Source of the DNA: Candidatus Methanovirga basalitermitum
GTDB taxonomy: Archaea; Methanobacteriota; Methanobacteria; Methanobacteriales; Methanobacteriaceae
Length of the DNA stretch: 11,058 nt
Direction: 5' to 3'
Assembly: GCA_031284445.1 (NCBI GenBank)
Contig: JAISZW010000075.1
Coordinates: 1 to 11,058 of the forward strand
How positions within the stretch are numbered: position 1 is the first letter of the stretch; each line of letters starts with the position of its first letter. The notes beneath the pieces are model-generated. The model was not told the origin of the DNA. It did no database searches and worked only from the letters and a program-made list of their open reading frames with translations. The position numbers and the translations under genes are program-made. This document shows positions 7,268 through 11,058 of this stretch, piece after piece.

Positions 7268-7654
7268 AACTGGTATATTTAATGTACAATGAAAAATTGT
7301 TCAAGTTCAAAATAAATTAGCATAATAAATTTTCTATAAATTAAAGTAGTTATCATGTTAATTAAAATAAAACTAATGCTATCAACTTAAGAAAATTATT
7401 TTTTTAAACCTCGATTGAAAATAAAACTCCTAACTTATTAAAAAAACAAAGGTCATGAAAATGATTTTATATATATTTTACTTTCTACATGTATATGTTT
7501 TACTTCATATATATCTTTTTCTAATAGATTAATAATAATTTTTTAATTATACTTCAATTAAAAATATATTTTATTATTAATATACACTTTAAGATAGAGC
7601 ATTTCAAAAATAATCATTGAAAATTATACAACATATATAAATGAAAATGTTTAG
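7268..7654. other. intergenic region between tfuA (3' end) and top6B (5' end)
   Basis: This holds the top6B promoter, though no single TATA box stands out. AATTTATTTT on the minus strand near 7309-7318 is at a workable distance; AAATATA at 7280-7274 is too close to the start. One copy of a 46-bp dispersed repeat lies at 7375-7420. The remainder is low-complexity A/T with no open frame of interest. Confidence 0.5.
7375..7420 (+). repeat. 46-bp dispersed repeat, left copy (flanks tfuA)
   Basis: Reads AATGCTATCAAC, then a 23-bp core starting TTAAGAAAATTA with seven T, and ends GATTGAAA. The reverse complement of 8510-8555 matches it at 42 of 46 positions, with the core identical. Confidence 0.85.
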
Positions 7655-8299
7655 TTAACCATTCACTAAATTGTTAATATATTTTAAAACTTCAATAGCA
7701 TCATACTTTTTAATGTCAACACCTGTTTTTAGAAATTCCTTTAACCGACTTTTGGTTTTTAAATCCATATCAACTTTTTCAAGTATTGATGGATAATTTC
7801 TCTTAGGATAATAAAGAGATTTAGCAACCTTTAAAATCTGCTTTTTTTCATTACTTGTTATAATTTTCTTTTTTCCTGCTTGATTTAAATTGTATTCAAT
7901 GTTTACATAAGGAACAGACAAAGGTGTGTAGTCATCTGATGTAAAAACAAGAGCAACATCATCATCAGACTCAATACTTCCATTTGCATATTGTTGGTAT
8001 ATATAACCTACTCCTATCATTCCTAAATCATCTAACTCTGCTGCTCTAAGAGCACCCATACTACTTCCACCTACAACAGTTATCTGATTATCAATTGCTT
8101 TAAGAATCTCTTTATGAGAAACTGCTGGACTTTGATGAAAAACACCATCAACAATACCAATAATATCAGGATTTTCATCTATTGCAGATAGAATATCATC
8201 TCTTTTAACTGGTGGTCTATAATCAGCATCTAATATTTCTTGTCTTTCTTCAACTGATAAAGAAGGACCTATAAAAACTATCACCTTTTTATTAAACAT
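7655..8299 (-). CDS. tfuA: TfuA-like protein (partner of YcaO in thioamide formation)
   Basis: TfuA proteins act with YcaO enzymes, probably delivering sulfur, to turn a peptide bond into a thioamide. In methanogens the known target is the thioglycine in the active site of methyl-coenzyme M reductase subunit McrA. The 214-residue protein shows the family signature from the N-terminus: VFIGPSLS (8-15), YRPPVKRDDI (27-36), IIGIVDGVFHQSPAVSHKEI (46-65), VGGSSMGALRAAEL (76-89), and YANGSIESDDDVAL (104-117). The C-terminal quarter is variable. It is soluble, with no signal peptide. GGAG (8307-8304) lies 4 nt before the ATG. A TTATAAAG about 80 nt upstream (8385-8378, minus) could be its TATA box. 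No ycaO is adjacent, so the partner must be encoded elsewhere. The target is inferred from the family. Confidence 0.9.
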   Translation of the reverse strand: MFNKKVIVFIGPSLSVEERQEILDADYRPPVKRDDILSAIDENPDIIGIVDGVFHQSPAVSHKEILKAIDNQITVVGGSSMGALRAAELDDLGMIGVGYIYQQYANGSIESDDDVALVFTSDDYTPLSVPYVNIEYNLNQAGKKKIITSNEKKQILKVAKSLYYPKRNYPSILEKVDMDLKTKSRLKEFLKTGVDIKKYDAIEVLKYINNLVNG

Positions 8300-8509
8300 T
8301 TAGCTCCACTATTATATCTCTTTGATTAAAATGTTCATTTCCACATCTTAACAAATAACTTAACTTCATTCCATGTTCTTTATAACTAAAATCAGATAGT
8401 AATGAATTGATTTCTTATTAATAATGATTATTTTGTCAATATTGTCAACTTAAAGGATTTTTGATTAAAATTTCTATTTATAATCTTCTGTATCATGATT
8501 TATTTTTAA

Positions 8510-8555
8510 TTTCAATCAAAGTTTAAAAAAATAATTTTCTTAACTTGACAGCATT
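8510..8555 (-). repeat. 46-bp dispersed repeat, right copy (flanks tfuA)
   Basis: This is the inverted counterpart of 7375-7420, with 4 mismatches in 46. It begins 27 nt beyond the PHP-gene stop, and its seven-T run on the minus strand could serve as that gene's terminator. The rest of the gap between tfuA and the PHP gene (8300-8582) shows nothing else except tfuA's leader. Confidence 0.85.
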
Positions 8556-8582
8556 GGGTTCGTACTATATCACTAAATAATT

Positions 8583-9257
8583 TTATTTTCTTCTTTTAAT
8601 TATTTTTTTAGGATTATCAACTAAGGCTTTCATAACTTCCTTTTCAGCTAAACCTGCTCCTAAACCAATCAATTTAGCTTCTTGAAAAGTTATCAAGTCA
8701 TCAGGAGAATGTGAATCTGTATCTACAATTAAATCTGCACCAACTTCAACTCCAATTTTTGCTACATGCCCATTACTTAAAGAATGTCCTCTTCTTCCAC
8801 TTATCTCTAAAGTAACATTATTTTTCTTAGCTATTTCAACTTCTTCTTCAGTTATTAGACCTGGATGAGCCAATATATCAACATCACCACATTCAACAGC
8901 CACAAAATTTGTTCCTTTGATCACTGGTTCAGCAAGAGTCTCGCCATGAACAACAACTATTTTAGCTCCAAGATTTCTTGCTCTATCAGCCAACTTACTT
9001 ATTACTTCAACAGGAGCATGAGTAATTTCTGCCCCAGGAAGTACATTTATATCCCAATTATCGTTAATATCTTCAATAGCACCTATTAAATTAGGAATAG
9101 TTTCAATATTTGATGAATCAATGTGATCTGTAATAGCTATTGTATCATGATCTAATACATGGGCTCTTCTTGCTAACTCAGATGGTAAAAGTTCACCATC
9201 ACTAAATAAGCTGTGCATGTGTAAATCAATTCTCTTATCCAAACTTATCTCATCCAT
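8583..9257 (-). CDS. PHP-domain metal-dependent phosphoesterase
   Basis: PHP proteins are TIM-barrel-like hydrolases with a cluster of divalent metals, including histidinol-phosphatases of the HisJ/K type and nucleotide or polymerase-linked phosphoesterases. The metal ligands are all in place: DLHMHS (H13, H15) with D20, TDH (D44, H45), GAE (E77), VVHGE (H104), ILAHPG (H131) and DTDSH (D179, D181, H183). At 224 residues it is a minimal single-domain member, a little shorter than typical histidinol-phosphatases. The substrate cannot be told from sequence; a role in histidine synthesis is possible but unsupported by the neighbours. No Shine-Dalgarno sequence precedes the ATG, and a TATA-like AAAATATAT lies about 30 nt upstream, so the mRNA may be leaderless. 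Confidence 0.93.
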   Translation of the reverse strand: MDEISLDKRIDLHMHSLFSDGELLPSELARRAHVLDHDTIAITDHIDSSNIETIPNLIGAIEDINDNWDINVLPGAEITHAPVEVISKLADRARNLGAKIVVVHGETLAEPVIKGTNFVAVECGDVDILAHPGLITEEEVEIAKKNNVTLEISGRRGHSLSNGHVAKIGVEVGADLIVDTDSHSPDDLITFQEAKLIGLGAGLAEKEVMKALVDNPKKIIKRRK

Positions 9258-9285
9258 TAATATATTATTTCATATAATACTTAGG

Positions 9286-9294
9286 ATATATTTT
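9286..9294 (-). promoter_or_regulatory. possible TATA box of the PHP gene (leaderless start)
   Basis: AAAATATAT on the minus strand is centred about 33 nt before the ATG at 9257. With the usual archaeal TATA-to-start distance, transcription would begin almost at the ATG, which fits the absence of any ribosome binding site. Confidence 0.35.
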
Positions 9295-9438
9295 AATTTA
9301 ATATAAATTTTTCGTAAACTATATGCAATTAAAAATACAAAATTTAGGTAGTGTAAATTATTCACATGATGGAACCTAATTTTTTAATTATTTGATATTT
9401 TTTCACTACTTCCATTCCTCTTTTTATTACTAATCAAT

Positions 9439-9489
9439 CCATCGTTTAACATGTAAAAATGATTCAAACATGTTATTTTCTCTCGATGG
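9439..9489. repeat. nested inverted repeat upstream of the truncated mutS-like gene
   Basis: Two pairs of arms share one centre: CCATCG (9439-9444) with CGATGG (9484-9489), and inside them TAACATGT (9447-9454) with ACATGTTA (9468-9475), around a 13-nt loop. The outer arms are offset by 2 nt on the left and 8 nt on the right. Nothing else was recognised in the 9258-9567 gap, which has no coding remains of the missing MutS N-terminus. Confidence 0.75.
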
Positions 9490-9567
9490 TTATTTTAATA
9501 ATTTCTTTACTTCTTGATAGTTTTTTAAGCTATTTTAGATGAGATAGAATCCTTACAAATAAAAGAT

Positions 9568-10662
9568 GTGGATTTAGATGAAATTGTATCCAATGTTAAA
9601 AAGAGTAGTGACAGAGAACTTAAAATAGCTATTAAAAACATAGATATTGATGGTAATGAAGTTCTTGACCTTCTCAACAATGCAATGCCACCAAAAATTG
9701 AAAAAATATTCGATGAAATCATTACTAAAGGGAAAAAAACCATAAAAGAATTAAGTGGAGTTGATTTTGATCCATTCCTAAAAACATATCCATTACAGAT
9801 TGATGACGAGGAAATGAAAAGAATAAAAAGATTACAATCATCAAAAACCGAGAATGAATTGTTTGATAAAAAAATTAATGGATCTAAACAATTGTTTAAT
9901 CTAAAAGAAGTGGTTGAAGAGGAGATTAAAGAAATACTAAAATTCGATTTTGAGTTTAGTCTAGGATGTTTCGCCTATGAATACAACTTAAATCCATTTA
10001 AAATATCGGACAACTTTAAATTGAATGAAATTCTACATTTAAACTTAGCTCTTGAAAAAGATGATTATATTCAAAGAATCAACTATAATCTAAGCTATCC
10101 AGAAACTGTGGTTTTACTCAATAGTGCAAATAGTGGTGGTAAAACCACACTATTAGAGACAATATCTCAAATCTCAATCATGGCACAAATAGGACTACCA
10201 ATATCTGGAAGAGACTGCGAAATTAAGTTGTTAGATGAAATATACCATTTCTCTAAAAAACGTTCACTTGATGCTGGAGCATTCGAATCATTTTTAAATG
10301 TTTTTATCCCAGTTGTCACAACAAATGATGAAAAATTAGTCCTTTTAGATGAATTAGAAGGAATAACAGAATTAGAAGCAGCTGTTAAAATTATATCAAG
10401 TTTTATAGACATGATTAAAGATTCAAACTCCTATGGTATTATTGTAACTCACATGGCTAAAGAATTAATGAAATATACTGATGTAAGAGTTGATGGTATT
10501 GAAGCCAAAGGTTTAGATGAAAATTACAATTTAATAGTTGATAGAACACCTAAAATGAATTTTTTGGCTAAAAGTACACCAGAACTTATTTTAAAGAGAA
10601 TCCATGAAAATTCAGAAGGTAAGTTAAAAGAAGTCTATGGTGAAATCCTAAAAAAATTCTAA
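9568..10662 (+). CDS. MutS-related ATPase, N-terminally truncated (probable pseudogene)
   Basis: The C-terminal core and ATPase domain of an archaeal MutS-like protein (MutS/SMC-type ABC ATPase) are intact. They show Walker A in NSANSGGKTTLL (185-196), the signature-like SLDAGAFESF (233-242), Walker B LVLLDELEGITE (257-268; D261, E262) and the H-loop VTHM (H295). Family members are, to my knowledge, about 600-650 residues with helix-hairpin-helix motifs at the N-terminus. Here only 364 remain from the GTG. The frame stays open upstream to a TAA at 9526 (ILDEIESLQIKDV still looks like protein), but before that nothing is coding. No ribosome binding site precedes the GTG. This looks like a 5' deletion that removed the DNA-binding part. 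The ATPase itself has no stops or frameshifts, so the loss is recent or the short form is kept. The family's role in archaea is not settled. Confidence 0.8.
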   Translation: MDLDEIVSNVKKSSDRELKIAIKNIDIDGNEVLDLLNNAMPPKIEKIFDEIITKGKKTIKELSGVDFDPFLKTYPLQIDDEEMKRIKRLQSSKTENELFDKKINGSKQLFNLKEVVEEEIKEILKFDFEFSLGCFAYEYNLNPFKISDNFKLNEILHLNLALEKDDYIQRINYNLSYPETVVLLNSANSGGKTTLLETISQISIMAQIGLPISGRDCEIKLLDEIYHFSKKRSLDAGAFESFLNVFIPVVTTNDEKLVLLDELEGITELEAAVKIISSFIDMIKDSNSYGIIVTHMAKELMKYTDVRVDGIEAKGLDENYNLIVDRTPKMNFLAKSTPELILKRIHENSEGKLKEVYGEILKKF

Positions 10663-10693
10663 GTCAACAGCCCACAATCATGATTTGGATTGA

Positions 10694-11058
10694 TTTATAA
10701 AAGAGGGATTGCTTAAAAATTATTTAAATAAGGAATGTAAAGACTATGGTAAGATTAAAAAAGGTAATGTGGTAGGTAATGGTTACTTATAAAAACAAAA
10801 ATGGTACTCTTTAAATATGTTTGTAGAACATGCTCTAAAAGTCTTCAAATGCAATACATAATATTACATAACTTAAGAACCAAAGGTGTTGACGAAAAGA
10901 AATTGTTTTTCTAGCTCTAAAAATGCTTTTAAAAGACAAGAATCTTAGATCAGTAGCCGAAGTTATAGAAGTTAAAGTTGATACTGTACGTAGATGGTTA
11001 AAAGTTTCAGCAGAACATTGAGAAAATTAACAAAGTTTTAATGAAAGACATAAATGTT
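10694..11058 (+). pseudogene. IS1-like transposase, broken (N-terminal zinc ribbon and HTH; runs off the window)
   Basis: Several frames together give the N-terminal part of a zinc-ribbon plus helix-turn-helix transposase like those of archaeal IS1-type elements. Piece 1 (10694-10789) contains KECKDYGKIKKGNVVGNGYL and stops at TAA. The same frame resumes as KTKMVLFKYVCRTCSKSLQ, with the second Cys pair CRTC. Piece 2, in a new frame from about 10899, reads LALKMLLKDKNLRSVAEVIE and then VKVDTVRRWLKVSAEH, a clear HTH. A third frame then gives NIEKINKVLMKDINV to the window end. The first zinc pair has decayed to CKDYG. One nonsense codon and two frameshifts make it inactive. The catalytic domain, if present, lies beyond the window. 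It starts just after the truncated mutS-like gene. Confidence 0.75.

Noticed and set aside
8865..9089. Plus-strand open frame inside the PHP gene, and similar ones at 6549-6779 (+), 9525-9743 (-) and 10167-10412 (-)
   Set aside because: All are antisense to strongly supported conserved genes, with no start signals or family features.
10660..10675. GTCAACAGCCC as a second end of the 918-bp element
   Set aside because: Only about 8 bases match the element tip, and the implied interior would be the mutS-like gene. No partner end was found.

Overview
The window is very AT-rich, with archaeal genes and archaeal-type ribosome binding sites (GGAGGT, GGGTGA). It carries DNA topoisomerase VI, a TfuA protein of the kind that works with YcaO on methyl-coenzyme M reductase in methanogens, an archaeal ThiI without a rhodanese domain, and an archaeal MutS-related ATPase. 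The best fit is a methanogen of the Methanobacteriales, probably Methanobrevibacter or Methanosphaera. This placement comes from gene content and base composition, not from a search.

Layout. Positions 1-118 hold 43-bp tandem repeats that run up to thiI (132-1286, +). A gene-poor stretch of about 3.1 kb follows (1287-4457). It contains a cluster of hairpins (2060-2180), a 918-bp element bounded by inverted repeats with no surviving transposase (2474-3391), a pair of diverged direct repeats, a possible 26-residue membrane peptide (3496-3576) and a frameshifted transposase relic on the minus strand (3840-4168). Next comes a minus-strand block: top6B then top6A as a two-gene operon (7256 down to 4458), tfuA (8299-7655) and a PHP-domain phosphoesterase (9257-8583). 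A 46-bp sequence occurs on each side of tfuA in opposite orientations. On the plus strand, 9568-10662 is a MutS-related ATPase that has lost its N-terminal part. A broken IS1-like transposase gene (10694-11058) runs off the right edge.

How the genes work together. Top6A and Top6B form the archaeal type IIB topoisomerase. ThiI (tRNA 4-thiouridine) and TfuA (thioamide formation with YcaO) both belong to sulfur-transfer chemistry, but they are 6 kb apart on opposite strands and no YcaO is visible. The rest is housekeeping or decaying mobile DNA. I found no convincing new multi-gene system. The least explained items are the repeats and structured segments: the thiI-leader repeats, the minus-strand hairpin cluster, the 46-bp inverted pair around tfuA and the nested palindrome beside the truncated mutS-like gene.
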